A stretch of 64,000 nucleotides of DNA from Bacillota bacterium (GTDB lineage: Bacteria > Bacillota > Clostridia > Lachnospirales > Lachnospiraceae), in the NCBI GenBank assembly GCA_023421505.1, contig JAEZTJ010000008.1, positions 62,001 to 126,000 on the forward strand, given 5' to 3'. Position numbers and translations under genes: made by a program. A model generated the notes under the pieces. The model was not told where the DNA came from and did no database searches. It saw only the letters and a program-made list of their open reading frames with translations. This document shows positions 9,083 through 18,485 of the stretch, one piece after another (within the stretch, counting starts at the first letter, position 1; every line of letters starts with the position of its first letter).

Positions 9083-9655
9083 ATGGATTTTATAACACTT
9101 ATTCTAGTAGCTTTAGGGTTGGCTGCTGACGCTTTTGCCGTTGCAGTCACAAACGGTATGTACAGCTCTAAAATCACAAAGAAAAATGCATTAAAAACCG
9201 GTCTGTCTTTTGGTATCTTTCAGGCCCTCATGCCAATACTGGGCTATTTTCTGGGAAAATCCTTTTCTTCCATTGTGCACCGGTTTCAGCATTGGGTCGC
9301 TTTATTTCTTTTAGGTGCAATTGGAATTAATATGTTAGTCGAAGCAATTAAGGATAAACAAAATAGTGATAAGGACCAACCGGCCTCCGATTTGTTCCGG
9401 CCTAAAACTCTGATTATGCAGGGGATTGCTACAAGTATTGATGCATTAGCCGCAGGCGTCAGCTTTGCTGTCCTTGAATTAAATATATATACTGCTTCCA
9501 TTCTCATCGGGTTGATTACGCTTGTTTGCTGCTTTCTGGGAGTTTACATCGGACGTATGTTTGGCACACTGTTAGGAAGAAGAGCTAGAGTTTTCGGAGG
9601 TATGATATTGATTATTATTGGTTTAAAGATATTCATTGAAAACCAATTTCTATAA
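9083..9655 (+). CDS. mntP: Manganese efflux pump MntP
   Basis: Exports Mn2+ and protects against manganese excess. The 190-residue product has six hydrophobic segments in two three-helix repeats. Each repeat has the family metal-site motif: LGLAADAFAVAVTNG at the N-terminus and GIATSIDALAAGVSFA at about residues 112-127. The loop between helices 3 and 4 is charged (DKQNSDKDQ). AAGGA precedes the ATG. It has its own promoter and stands alone. Confidence 0.95.
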   Translation: MDFITLILVALGLAADAFAVAVTNGMYSSKITKKNALKTGLSFGIFQALMPILGYFLGKSFSSIVHRFQHWVALFLLGAIGINMLVEAIKDKQNSDKDQPASDLFRPKTLIMQGIATSIDALAAGVSFAVLELNIYTASILIGLITLVCCFLGVYIGRMFGTLLGRRARVFGGMILIIIGLKIFIENQFL

Positions 9656-9794
9656 GTTTACCTCTTTATCGCCTTTAATACCAAGAGGCATCAGATAGAA
9701 TAATCTATTGATTATTTACTGGCAGTATATGATAATAATAGATATTTCTAACACAAGCTTATTAGAGAATATAACAAGAACCGGAGGAAAAAGA

Positions 9795-10424
9795 ATGAGC
9801 TATGAAGATTGCTTTGATAAATTACCTGTGCTAAATACCAAAAGACTTATACTGCGTCAGATCAATAGTAGCCCGCAAGACGGAAGTGACTGTCTGGAAT
9901 TTATCAATGATTACAGCGTATACCGTTATTGGGGCGTATATGATGAAGCGAATGATCCTAACGGTAAGCATCGTCCTAAGAAAAAAATCAAGCTTGATTA
10001 TCACTATAATAATACAATGAAAGAATATAAAGCAGGCCGTGAATTAACTTGGTTAATGATATTAAAGGATAGTAATAAGGTAATCGGTGAGATAGTGCTT
10101 TATGATTTCCGACTAAAAAAGCAGGCAGATATCGGTTATCGTATCAATAAAAGCTATTGGGGACAGAGCTTTGCACCAGAAGCCGGACAAGCCATGCTTA
10201 AGGTTGCTTTTGAAATAATGGATTTAAGCCGTCTGCAAATCCGTTGCTTTGAAAGTAATCCTGGCTCTATGAGAGTTGCACAAAAGTTAGGCTTCCGACA
10301 AGAAGGAATGATTAGACAAGGTGCTATCATTAATGTAATGACTGATTATTATATATTCGGACTTTTGAAAGAAGAATATATAAGATATCCCATTGACGAT
10401 AGGACTGTAAAGATTATAAGATGA
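9795..10424 (+). CDS. GNAT-family N-acetyltransferase, RimJ/RimL-like
   Basis: Acetyl-CoA-dependent acetyltransferase, about 209 residues. The fold is shown by LNTKRLILRQI at the start, KVIGEIVLYDF (beta4), ADIGYRINKSYWGQSFAPEA (acetyl-CoA pyrophosphate-binding region) and NPGSMRVAQKLGFRQEG at the C-terminus. This arrangement fits RimJ/RimL-type enzymes acting on protein or small-molecule amines; the substrate is not predictable. The frame is open from 9708, but GGAGG lies just before the ATG at 9795, which is chosen. The SDR gene follows 46 bases downstream. Confidence 0.88.
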   Translation: MSYEDCFDKLPVLNTKRLILRQINSSPQDGSDCLEFINDYSVYRYWGVYDEANDPNGKHRPKKKIKLDYHYNNTMKEYKAGRELTWLMILKDSNKVIGEIVLYDFRLKKQADIGYRINKSYWGQSFAPEAGQAMLKVAFEIMDLSRLQIRCFESNPGSMRVAQKLGFRQEGMIRQGAIINVMTDYYIFGLLKEEYIRYPIDDRTVKIIR

Positions 10425-10470
10425 TTTTGATATTTTAATCATTTTTAAATTCTGATAGGAGGAAACAAAT

Positions 10471-11490
10471 ATGAAAGCACTATTTATTGGTGGTACGGGA
10501 ACAATCAGTACCGCAATTACTGCACTTGCTCCAAAATGTGGTTTTGAATTATATCTGCTTAATAGAGGCAATCATTCTGAGCGTGTACCTGAGGGCGTCA
10601 AGGTGATAGAAGCAGATATCAATGATGAAGCAGCAGTAAAAGAAAAATTGAAGGATTTGTCCTTTGACGTAGTTGCTCAGTTTATCGCTTTTGATACGAA
10701 TGCAATTGAGAGGGATATTCGCTTATTTACCGGTAAGACGAAGCAATACATTTTCATCAGCTCCGCCTCCGCATATCAGAAGCCATTATCCTGTCCGATT
10801 ATTACAGAAAGCACTCCACTTTATAATCCCTTCTGGGAATATTCCCGTAAAAAAATAGCCTGTGAAGAACGTCTGATGAAAGAGTATCGTGAGAACGGCT
10901 TCCCGATCACAATTGTACGTCCAAGCCATACCTATGGTAATACCGGTGTTCCGCTTGCTATTCATGGTAGAAAAGGCAGCTACAGTGTGATAAACCGTAT
11001 TAAAAGCGGCAAGAAAGTAATAATACACGGTGATGGGAATTCCCTTTGGACCTTAACCCATAATACGGATTTTGCTAAAGCATTTGTAGGGTTAATGGGA
11101 AATATCCATGCTATAGGTGAAGCAGTTCATATTACCTCTGATGAAAGCCTTACCTGGAATCAAATTTATGAAATTATAGGAAATGCACTAGGTATAAAGC
11201 CAGAAATTGTTTATGTTCCATCGGCAACTCTTGCCAAAGCACACGATGAATTTACCGGCAGCTTACTTGGTGATAAAGCTCATTCTGTTATTTTTGATAA
11301 TTCCAAAATAAAACGTCTGGTTCCTGGTTTTGCAGCTACGGTTCGTTATGACCAAGGAGTAAGATTAACTCTTGATTATATAGATAAGCATCCTGAACTT
11401 AAGTTATCCGATCCTGAGTTTGATAATTGGACAGATGAAATCATTAAATTATATGAAGCATACGAAAGCAAACAGCCTAAATTACTATAA
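10471..11490 (+). CDS. NAD-dependent epimerase/dehydratase family protein (extended SDR)
   Basis: Rossmann-fold protein of 339 residues. The nucleotide loop is IGGTGTIS at residues 6-13, the substrate-side motif is ISSASAYQ and the Tyr-x-x-x-Lys pair is YSRKK. The modified glycine loop (GGTGxIS) and the C-terminal region resemble the atypical SDR group that includes CSP41/isoflavone-reductase-like proteins, so it may bind NAD(P) without being a classical sugar epimerase. AGGAGG precedes the ATG. It is followed after 14 bases by the HAD gene, suggesting co-transcription. Confidence 0.85.
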   Translation: MKALFIGGTGTISTAITALAPKCGFELYLLNRGNHSERVPEGVKVIEADINDEAAVKEKLKDLSFDVVAQFIAFDTNAIERDIRLFTGKTKQYIFISSASAYQKPLSCPIITESTPLYNPFWEYSRKKIACEERLMKEYRENGFPITIVRPSHTYGNTGVPLAIHGRKGSYSVINRIKSGKKVIIHGDGNSLWTLTHNTDFAKAFVGLMGNIHAIGEAVHITSDESLTWNQIYEIIGNALGIKPEIVYVPSATLAKAHDEFTGSLLGDKAHSVIFDNSKIKRLVPGFAATVRYDQGVRLTLDYIDKHPELKLSDPEFDNWTDEIIKLYEAYESKQPKLL

Positions 11491-11504
11491 GTAAAGGAGT
11501 TTTC

Positions 11505-12338
11505 ATGAAGACACTTTATATATCTGATTTAGATGGTACTCTCTTATATCCTGATGCAGCACTTTCATCAAAAACTATATCGATCATTAACAATTTAATT
11601 GATCAGGGAATTGAATTCTCTGTAGCCACTGCAAGATCCATTGCTTCTGTTAAAAGCATTCTTAAGGATATTAAAATTTCTGTTCCAATAATTCTTATGA
11701 ATGGAGTATGTATCTATGATTTAAATAAGAGTGAATATATCAGCATAGAATATCTTCCCCATAAAAGCATCCAGCTGCTGCTTACGACAATTAAGGAATA
11801 TAGACTGAAGGGTTTCGCTTATAGTATTAAAAATGGAGTGCTATCAACGTATTATGAAGATTTGAGCAGCAAAGCCCTTGAGGATTTTTATAAAGAACGG
11901 GTCAATCTCTATCAGAAACGTTTTACCCAGATAGCTGATTTTAGCGATCTATATGAAGAACCGCTGATGTATTTCGCACTACTAGACAGACGAGAACGTC
12001 TGGAGCATATATACGATGTTATCGAAGCTATACCCGATTTGAACTGTGTGTTTTATAAAGACAATTACTCACCCGACTTATGGTACCTCGAAATTTACAG
12101 CAGCAAAGCTTCCAAATTTCATGCCGTACAGTATCTGCGCAGCTTATTAAAGCCTGATCAAGTGATATGCTTTGGAGATAACCGAAATGATTTTCCTTTA
12201 TTTGAGGCCGGCGATGTGAAAATAGCTGTTGGTAACGCTGTCGAGGAACTGAAAGAAAAAGCTGACTTAATTATCGGTAAAAATACGGAGGACGGAGTGG
12301 CTGTTTGGCTTGAGAAGCATAGCAAACTTACTGATTAA
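11505..12338 (+). CDS. HAD-superfamily hydrolase, Cof-type (class IIB)
   Basis: Predicted sugar-phosphate or nucleotide phosphatase of 277 residues. Motif I is DLDGTLL with the nucleophile Asp near residue 8, motif III/IV is FGDNRNDFPLFE, and AVGNAVEELKEKAD completes the Cof signature. A large C2-type cap lies between them. GGAG precedes the ATG. It is likely transcribed with the SDR gene upstream, but no pathway can be inferred. Confidence 0.88.
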   Translation: MKTLYISDLDGTLLYPDAALSSKTISIINNLIDQGIEFSVATARSIASVKSILKDIKISVPIILMNGVCIYDLNKSEYISIEYLPHKSIQLLLTTIKEYRLKGFAYSIKNGVLSTYYEDLSSKALEDFYKERVNLYQKRFTQIADFSDLYEEPLMYFALLDRRERLEHIYDVIEAIPDLNCVFYKDNYSPDLWYLEIYSSKASKFHAVQYLRSLLKPDQVICFGDNRNDFPLFEAGDVKIAVGNAVEELKEKADLIIGKNTEDGVAVWLEKHSKLTD

Positions 12339-12473
12339 GAGTGAGTCTTTACACCGGCATTAAGATTGTGTAAAGATGATTGAATTATCTTTTTTTGTCT
12401 GTTATAATTTTAATAAATTAACCATGTTGCCAAATAACATATAGAAAATACAAATACAGAAATGGAGCAAATT

Positions 12474-12914
12474 ATGGATAATGAAGTTAAAATTAATAGC
12501 CAGACAAAAGAAAATTCTTTTTATTTTAATAAACATTTTAAGATATTAAACTTTAAAAAAATAAGCTCAAAGCTAGAAATTATCAATTTATCCCTTAAAA
12601 TTGATATGAATAAGCTTTATTTTGGTTTTATTAATGCCAAGAAAAATACATATGATATTCCAATAAACAGTATCGAAAAGTTAGAAGTGAAAACGAAGCT
12701 ATCCTTGTCAGAACTTTTAATAGCTGCAATCATTTTAATTGGAGGAATCTTAATAACCCCCTTCTTGTTTCTAATTGTGCCGTTTATTGTGTATACTAGC
12801 ATCAGTTCGTATATATTGATATCAACAAAGCAAAATGGAGTGATAAAAATCCCTTTCTCCAATAAGAAGGATGCTGATGAATTCATTCAATATTTTTACG
12901 AAATTTATATATAG
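12474..12914 (+). CDS. Small membrane protein with PH-like flanks
   Basis: Not recognised as a named family. The product is about 146 residues. A polar N-terminal beta-rich part (about 1-70) is followed by two adjacent hydrophobic segments (about 75-115) and a short C-terminal part ending FIQYFYEIYI. The arrangement, with a beta-rich segment wrapped around a membrane hairpin, is reminiscent of bacterial PH-domain membrane proteins, but that is inference. A GGAGC site favours the ATG at 12474 over one four codons earlier. The gene is very AT-rich. Confidence 0.7.
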   Translation: MDNEVKINSQTKENSFYFNKHFKILNFKKISSKLEIINLSLKIDMNKLYFGFINAKKNTYDIPINSIEKLEVKTKLSLSELLIAAIILIGGILITPFLFLIVPFIVYTSISSYILISTKQNGVIKIPFSNKKDADEFIQYFYEIYI

Positions 12915-12924
12915 TAAAACAAAT

Positions 12925-12970
12925 CGAGTAGGAGGAAATTTTCATCACAACGGAGATTTCCTCCTACTCG
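12925..12970. terminator. Strong hairpin between convergent genes
   Basis: A perfect 15-base stem (12925-12939 pairing with 12956-12970) around a 16-base loop sits between two converging genes. It lacks a clear T tract on either side, so it may act as a bidirectional transcription barrier or RNA 3' stabiliser. Confidence 0.6.
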
Positions 12971-13010
12971 TCTCAATTATAGATATATTATCGAGAAAAA
13001 TGAAGTAACA

Positions 13011-13643
13011 TTATTTAAAGCTTCTTCTTTGTAAGTCCGGGTGGCCTTCCAAATGTGCCGAGTCGTTAAACCGCTCTAGATAAAATCGTTCTAATTCGGA
13101 ATGATACACCAATTGCGTAATACTTGTATTTTCTAGGGATGTTGCAAACAGAAACCGCTTCGCCTGATTGCTGCCAAAAAGCTCCGCGAGCAATGCCCGG
13201 ATAGTACCTCCGTGCGTCACCACCGCTATATTTTTCTTACCGCTTTCTATCATTTCTCTGATTACCGGCATAGCCCGCTTACAGACAGCTTCTCCGTTCT
13301 CTCCGCCTGGATAAGGAAGATCCTCAAGAAGCTTAAGCTGTTCCGCTTTGAATGCTCCAAAATACTCATCATTATATTCATCGCTCTTACCCTCCATAAA
13401 GCCAAAGGATATTTCTTTTATCTCTTCCCGAATAATAATCGGCAGCCATAGAGCTTTATTTATAATTTCAGCAGTCTGTCTTGCCCTGATCAGCGTACTT
13501 GAATACAACGCGTCTATTTCATAGTGCCTAAGCCTCTCCCGCAAAAGCTCCGCCTGCGTGATGCCCTCAGAGGAAAGCTCCACATCCACATTGCAAAGCT
13601 TACTGTTTTGTCTTCCATGTCGTATCAGATATAAATTAATCAA
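13011..13643 (-). CDS. Histidine phosphatase family protein (phosphoglycerate-mutase-like)
   Basis: Two-histidine phosphatase of 210 residues. The phosphohistidine motif is LIRHGRQN at the N-terminus and the second catalytic His lies in VVTHGGTIRAL. SSTLIRARQTAEII and EEIKEISFGFMEG supply the typical Arg and Glu positions. The start is TTG at 13643, with GGCAGG close upstream. Substrates in this family range from phosphoglycerate to alpha-ribazole phosphate; no cobalamin genes are near. A short hypothetical gene lies 39 bases upstream. Confidence 0.88.
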   Translation of the reverse strand: MINLYLIRHGRQNSKLCNVDVELSSEGITQAELLRERLRHYEIDALYSSTLIRARQTAEIINKALWLPIIIREEIKEISFGFMEGKSDEYNDEYFGAFKAEQLKLLEDLPYPGGENGEAVCKRAMPVIREMIESGKKNIAVVTHGGTIRALLAELFGSNQAKRFLFATSLENTSITQLVYHSELERFYLERFNDSAHLEGHPDLQRRSFK

Positions 13644-13682
13644 AACCTGCCACCGCCTTATCTTATGAGTTTACATACTGTT

Positions 13683-14006
13683 CTATTGCTGCCTTTGCTG
13701 TCTTTTGAGTTCTAAAATATCATTATAAATCATCATCATAATACCAAAGGCCTCCTTACTGATTAGACCAGCCCTATGTGCATATTCTACAATAAAACAA
13801 GTATATGCAACGAATTTAAAATGATTAAGGAGAAGATCAAAACGCTCCGTATCATAATATTTCTTTATAATATTCCAGTTATAATCACTGATTTCCTTCA
13901 CGGTCATAATTGGCTGTTCCTTAAGTAATTCTCTTATTTCATCCATTTTATTTTCTACAAAAAGCCCTTTTAAATCCGCATCAAGTTGTCCAAGTTCCTC
14001 ATTCAT
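13683..14006 (-). CDS. Hypothetical helical protein
   Basis: Product of 107 residues, predicted almost wholly helical and soluble, with no motif I recognise. GGAG precedes the ATG by about 9 bases. It lies between the sugar transporter terminator region and the phosphatase gene, with which it may be co-transcribed. Confidence 0.7.
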   Translation of the reverse strand: MNEELGQLDADLKGLFVENKMDEIRELLKEQPIMTVKEISDYNWNIIKKYYDTERFDLLLNHFKFVAYTCFIVEYAHRAGLISKEAFGIMMMIYNDILELKRQQRQQ

Positions 14007-14100
14007 GTGCCTGTGCTCCTTCCTGCTATAGCCGTTTCTTTTATATTATAACAGCCTTCCACTCATTCTATCATGATAGTGAATTATTTTACAAGAAAAA

Positions 14101-14143
14101 ATAACGTATCCCAAATAGCATGTACCATTTTGGGATACGTTAT
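14101..14143 (-). terminator. Terminator of the sugar ABC transporter operon
   Basis: A perfect 15-base stem (14101-14115 with 14129-14143) around a 13-base loop lies just past the permease stop. On the minus strand it is followed by a run of six T, a convincing intrinsic terminator. Confidence 0.9.
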
Positions 14144-14160
14144 GATTTGATTATTGGATA

Positions 14161-15318
14161 TTAAGCTGTTCTGCTTCTCTTTTTTGATAAAACGTCAAAG
14201 GTTACTGCAGCAAGTAATACGATACCTTTAATTACCTTCTGAAGATTGTTATCGATACCCATAATAGACATACCGTTATTGATAACACCCATGAAGATTG
14301 CACCGATTACAACACCGCCAACTGTACCAGTACCACCATATGCGGATGCACCGCCGATATAACAGGCTCCGATGGCATCCATTTCGTAGTTAGTTCCTGC
14401 TGTTGGTGCAGCAGAATTAAATCGAGCCACACAGATTAATGCCGCTACTGCACTTAAAAACGCCATATTTACATAAGCTAAAAATAATACCTTATTGGTA
14501 TTAATACCGCTGAGCTTTGATGCCTTCTCATTACCACCCATTGCATATAGATAACGGCCCGGTACAGTCTTCGTGGTAAAGTATCCATAGATCATAACAA
14601 CAACAGCAAGCATGATTAAGATCGTAGGAACTCCCTTGTGATTAGATAAGGAGAAAGCCAACGCCATGATAACTGCAGATATGATAACTATTCTTACAAT
14701 TACGGCTGTGATAGAAGCTAATTCATATCCCTTTTTACGTTTATTCATTCGTGAAATTACCTGAATTGCTATATATATCACACATATCACTAATCCGATT
14801 ACAATACTTAAAATATTGATGGAACCGCCAAAAACATCAGGCAGATAGCTGTTAAATAGATTTAAATATTTATCCGGAAATGGTGATACGGTTAATCCGC
14901 CTAATATCATAAGCGCCACACCACGCCATAATAGCATACCCGCTAAGGTTACGATGAATGCCGGTATACGAAGGTATGCAATCCAGAAGCCCTGAATGAT
15001 ACCGATAATGATACCTACTGCAAGACATATTGCGATTGCCAGCCACATATTCATACCTTTATTAACAATTAAGGTTCCGGCAAGTGCACCGATTAAGGCT
15101 ACTACAGAGCCAACTGACAAGTCGATATTACCACCTGTCAGAATACACATTAACATACCTACCGCCAAAACAACAACATAACCGTTCTGCGCAATTAAGT
15201 TCGTTACATTCTGGGGAACAAGAAGTGTCCCGCCGGTCTGTAAGGTAAAGAACAAGGTAACAACTAAAAGTGCAATTATCATTGTATTCTTTTTCAATAA
15301 TTCTCTTACTCTATCCAT
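14161..15318 (-). CDS. mmsB: Monosaccharide ABC transporter permease (MmsB/GguB-XylH type)
   Basis: Inner-membrane permease of a CUT2-class sugar importer, 385 residues with about ten hydrophobic segments. Signature stretches are LTGGNIDLSVGSVVAL and GGTGTVGGVVIGAIFMGVINNGM, both typical of RbsC/XylH-like permeases. It is separated by 2 bases from the ATPase gene, with GGAG before the ATG, and ends in a strong terminator, so it is the last gene of chvE-mmsA-mmsB. It works with the two neighbouring proteins to import a pentose or hexose. Confidence 0.92.
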   Translation of the reverse strand: MDRVRELLKKNTMIIALLVVTLFFTLQTGGTLLVPQNVTNLIAQNGYVVVLAVGMLMCILTGGNIDLSVGSVVALIGALAGTLIVNKGMNMWLAIAICLAVGIIIGIIQGFWIAYLRIPAFIVTLAGMLLWRGVALMILGGLTVSPFPDKYLNLFNSYLPDVFGGSINILSIVIGLVICVIYIAIQVISRMNKRKKGYELASITAVIVRIVIISAVIMALAFSLSNHKGVPTILIMLAVVVMIYGYFTTKTVPGRYLYAMGGNEKASKLSGINTNKVLFLAYVNMAFLSAVAALICVARFNSAAPTAGTNYEMDAIGACYIGGASAYGGTGTVGGVVIGAIFMGVINNGMSIMGIDNNLQKVIKGIVLLAAVTFDVLSKKRSRTA

Positions 15319-15320
15319 AT

Positions 15321-16859
15321 CTATACTCCTTTACTTGACTTTAATATCTGACCCATAATAAGTTCCTGCGTAGCTTCCTCTTTCATTACCTCACCTACGA
15401 TACGGCCTTCATTCATGACATAAATTCTGTCACACATACCTAGAAGCTCCGGTAATTCGGAGGAAATCATCAAAATTGATTTTCCCTCGGCGACTAACTG
15501 ATTAATAATGCAGTAAATCTCATATTTCGCACCAACATCAATTCCACGCGTAGGCTCATCGAGGATCAAGACATCTGGATCAGCAAACATCCACTTACTC
15601 AGTAATACCTTCTGCTGATTACCACCGCTTAAGTTACCTACAGTTTGTTCTAAGGAAGTACATTTTGTTCTCATCTTTTTTATAAATGAATTTGAAGCAG
15701 CAATTTCAAGATTTTGGTCTATGATTCCATAATTACTTACCTTGTCCATCTTAGCCAAGGTAGTATTTAAACGAATAGGACTGGAAAGAATTAAACCATC
15801 TCCCTTTCTATCCTCCGTAACATAGGCTAATTTATTTTCTATGGCTTGCCTGGAGCTGTTTAATTTAACCTCTTTCCCGTCAAGCAGTAAGGTTCCAGTT
15901 ATATTGGTTCCGTAGCTTTTACCAAATATGCTGAGTGCCAGCTCGGTTCGACCCGCTCCCATCAAACCTGCTATTCCGACTACCTCACCCCTTCGAACCT
16001 TAAGGGATACATTGTCAACGGCCTTGCGTCCACTGTCAACAGGGTGAAATACCGTCCAGTTCTTTACTTCTAAATTTGTATTGCCGAGCGTAACATTCTC
16101 CCTTTTCGGGAAGCGGTCCGTCATAGTTCTTCCAACCATGCCCCGGATAATCCGTTCTTCGCTGAAGCTGTCATATTTTTTATCAAGTGTTTCAATGGTG
16201 GAACCGTCACGAATTACGGTTATTTTATCTGCTACATATGAAATCTCATTTAATTTATGAGAAATAATAATCGAAGTTAATCCTTCTTTTTTAAATTGAA
16301 GCAGCAGATCAAGTAATTTACGAGAATCTGCTTCATTTAAGGATGCGGTAGGTTCATCGAGAATAAGAAGCTTTACATTTTTTGCAAGTGCCTTCGCAAT
16401 TTCAACCATTTGCTGCTTGCCAACTCCAATATCCTTGACTAAGGTTCTTGATGATTCCTGCAGGCCTACCGTAGCAAGCAGTTCATTTGCCTTCGTATAG
16501 GTTGCTTCCCAATTAATGTTAAGTGATTTACCCTGTTCATTACCGAGAAACATGTTTTCCCCTATCGTCATATAGGGTATAAGGGCAAGCTCCTGATGAA
16601 TAATTACAATGCCCTTTGCTTCACTGTCTTTTATAATATTAAATTTACATTCTTCTTCCTTATAACGGATTTCACCTTCATAGCTTCCGTAAGGGTATAC
16701 ACCACTTAAAACATTCATTAATGTTGACTTACCCGCACCATTCTCGCCAACTAGTGCATGGATTTCGCCTTCTTCTACTTGGAGGTTTACATTATCTAAT
16801 GCCTTGACTCCGGGGAAGCGTTTGGTTATATTTTTCATTTCTAGCAATATCGTAGCCAA
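15321..16859 (-). CDS. mmsA: Monosaccharide ABC transporter ATP-binding protein (MmsA/GguA type)
   Basis: Double ATPase of 512 residues that powers the sugar importer. The first domain has GENGAGKST (Walker A), IGVGKQQMVEIAKAL (signature) and LLILDEPTAS (Walker B). The second has a degenerate Walker A (GLMGAGRTE), LSGGNQQKVLLSKW and VLILDEPTRGIDVG, the usual CUT2 arrangement. The start is TTG with GGAGGG ahead. The YPYGSYEGEI stretch matches the GguA/MmsA branch better than XylG; this subfamily call is from memory. Confidence 0.92.
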   Translation of the reverse strand: MATILLEMKNITKRFPGVKALDNVNLQVEEGEIHALVGENGAGKSTLMNVLSGVYPYGSYEGEIRYKEEECKFNIIKDSEAKGIVIIHQELALIPYMTIGENMFLGNEQGKSLNINWEATYTKANELLATVGLQESSRTLVKDIGVGKQQMVEIAKALAKNVKLLILDEPTASLNEADSRKLLDLLLQFKKEGLTSIIISHKLNEISYVADKITVIRDGSTIETLDKKYDSFSEERIIRGMVGRTMTDRFPKRENVTLGNTNLEVKNWTVFHPVDSGRKAVDNVSLKVRRGEVVGIAGLMGAGRTELALSIFGKSYGTNITGTLLLDGKEVKLNSSRQAIENKLAYVTEDRKGDGLILSSPIRLNTTLAKMDKVSNYGIIDQNLEIAASNSFIKKMRTKCTSLEQTVGNLSGGNQQKVLLSKWMFADPDVLILDEPTRGIDVGAKYEIYCIINQLVAEGKSILMISSELPELLGMCDRIYVMNEGRIVGEVMKEEATQELIMGQILKSSKGV

Positions 16860-16966
16860 TTAAATCCCTCCTGACTAAACCAAATTAATTCTGTCAAATA
16901 TCCCTAACTATGATCTAATTTCAATAAAGTGAAATGTAAGACTAATACTTACTTTCCTAAAGAAAT

Positions 16967-17002
16967 AGGGTGCTGCAGGATAACCTTCTTCTACAACACC
17001 CT
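16967..17002 (-). terminator. Intercistronic hairpin between chvE and mmsA
   Basis: Twelve-base arms (16967-16978 and 16991-17002) pair with two G-U pairs. Only a short T-containing tract follows on the minus strand. Such partial terminators or 3' stabilisers commonly keep binding-protein mRNA in excess over the membrane components. Confidence 0.7.
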
Positions 17003-17049
17003 GATCTTTTTGCACTTACCGTAACTATTCAGTTACCACAAATGATTTA

Positions 17050-18150
17050 TTATTTTAACTTGTCTTCGGTATAGTAACCGGAGTCAATTAATAATTCCTT
17101 GTAATTATTCACATCAGCAAATACAGGCTCGCAGAGGAAGGTAGGAACAACACCCTTGCCGTTATCATAGGTCTTTGTATCATTAACAGGAACATCCGTC
17201 TTATTAACGATTGCACTAACCATTTCAACAACCTTATCTGCTAAAGTACGGGTATCCTTAAAGATTGACATGGATTGTGTTCCTGCAATAATATTCTTAA
17301 CGGAAGTAATATCACAGTCCTGACCTGTTAAGATTGGGAAATTATCCTTCGTATAACCAGCATTGACTAATGCATTTGTGATACCGATTGCACAAGAGTC
17401 ATTGGAGGAAAGAACAACATCAAGCTTCGTACCATTCGCATAATAAGCTGTGATAAGGTTTTCCATTCTCTTCTGTGCTTCTTCTGTTGACCAGTTTAAG
17501 GTAGCAACTTCTTCGAATTCCTTCTGTCCGGATACAACATTTAATTTGCCGCTTTCAATATAAGGCTTTAATACGTCCATAGCGCCGCCAAAGAAGAAAC
17601 GTGCATTGTTATCATCAGGTGAACCGGTAAATAACTCGATATTGAAGGGACCTGCCTGGTTAGCAAGATCTAATTGATCCACGATATATTGACCCTGAAT
17701 GGTTCCTACCATGTAATTATCGAAGGTTGCATAGTAAGAAACCGCATCACTATCCATAATTAAACGGTCATAAGCGATAACCGGAATGTTCTGGCTTTTC
17801 GCATTTGCTAAAACTGTACCTAAAGAACCGCCGTCGATAGATGCAATAACGAGAACATCACATCCGCCTGTAATCATATTTTCAATCTGTGATACCTGAG
17901 TAGCGATATCATTATTAGCATACTGAAGGTCAACGGTATAACCAGCCTTCTCTAAGGATGCTTTCATATTTGCGCCGTCTTGGTTCCAACGCTGTAAATC
18001 CTTTGTAGGCATAGCCACGCCGATTTTTTTAGCGTCATTCTTCGTCGTATCTGTATTACTATTAGATGTAGTGGAAGCCTTACCACAGCCTGCCAAAACT
18101 CCTGTAAGAACTGCGATACACAATAAAATACTAAGTATCTTTCTCTTCAT
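17050..18150 (-). CDS. chvE: Sugar ABC transporter substrate-binding lipoprotein (ChvE-like)
   Basis: Extracytoplasmic receptor of the importer, 366 residues. A lipoprotein signal ends LAGC with the lipidated Cys at residue 22. A type I periplasmic-binding fold follows (IGVAMPTKDLQRWNQD, then VIASIDGG, IPVIAYDRLI and TGQDCDI). The protein resembles ChvE/XylF, which bind D-xylose, glucose or galactose; xylose is attractive because xylA is in the window, but it is 30 kb away. GGAGG precedes the ATG. It heads the operon and has its own upstream region behind a terminator. Confidence 0.93.
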   Translation of the reverse strand: MKRKILSILLCIAVLTGVLAGCGKASTTSNSNTDTTKNDAKKIGVAMPTKDLQRWNQDGANMKASLEKAGYTVDLQYANNDIATQVSQIENMITGGCDVLVIASIDGGSLGTVLANAKSQNIPVIAYDRLIMDSDAVSYYATFDNYMVGTIQGQYIVDQLDLANQAGPFNIELFTGSPDDNNARFFFGGAMDVLKPYIESGKLNVVSGQKEFEEVATLNWSTEEAQKRMENLITAYYANGTKLDVVLSSNDSCAIGITNALVNAGYTKDNFPILTGQDCDITSVKNIIAGTQSMSIFKDTRTLADKVVEMVSAIVNKTDVPVNDTKTYDNGKGVVPTFLCEPVFADVNNYKELLIDSGYYTEDKLK

Positions 18151-18288
18151 TAAATAAATCCTCCCAAAAATAGTTTAGTGATTTGCTACATAAAGAGAAT
18201 ATCATAGTTCAAATAGGACTAACTTGTGATGTACTGTATATTTTTTATATGTAAATCTAAATAAAAATCCATCCTAAAATAGCGCAAC

Positions 18289-18333
18289 AAAAAAATGCTA
18301 ATGATAAAACAATAAATTCCTATCATCAGCATT
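18289..18333 (-). terminator. Terminator of the sugar-sensing cluster
   Basis: Arms 18294-18306 and 18321-18333 pair with one mismatch. On the minus strand the hairpin runs into seven T. It separates the sensor cluster from the chvE transporter operon, so chvE must have its own promoter in 18151-18288; I could not fix its -35/-10 with confidence. Confidence 0.82.
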
Positions 18334-18371
18334 TCCATCTAGCGTCAGTGCTTTTTTGCATTCATAGTATA

Positions 18372-18481
18372 GAATAGCAACCTGCTATTCTTCATAAGCC
18401 TCATATATATGAGGCTTTGGCCTCGTTTATATGAGGCTTTGGCCTCCAATCACCTTAGCATGTCTACATGCATTATTCTAC
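18372..18481. repeat. Hairpin cluster with a 19-base tandem direct repeat
   Basis: The stretch holds GAATAGC/GCTATTC arms (18372-18390), a perfect 20-base palindrome (18397-18416) and GCATGT/ACATGC arms near its end. TATATGAGGCTTTGGCCTC occurs twice, starting near 18406 and 18427. The GAATAGC arm pair also occurs in the cluster at 6685-6711. It lies in the 3' untranslated region of the gene ending at 18486. Confidence 0.7.
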
Positions 18482-18485
18482 TATA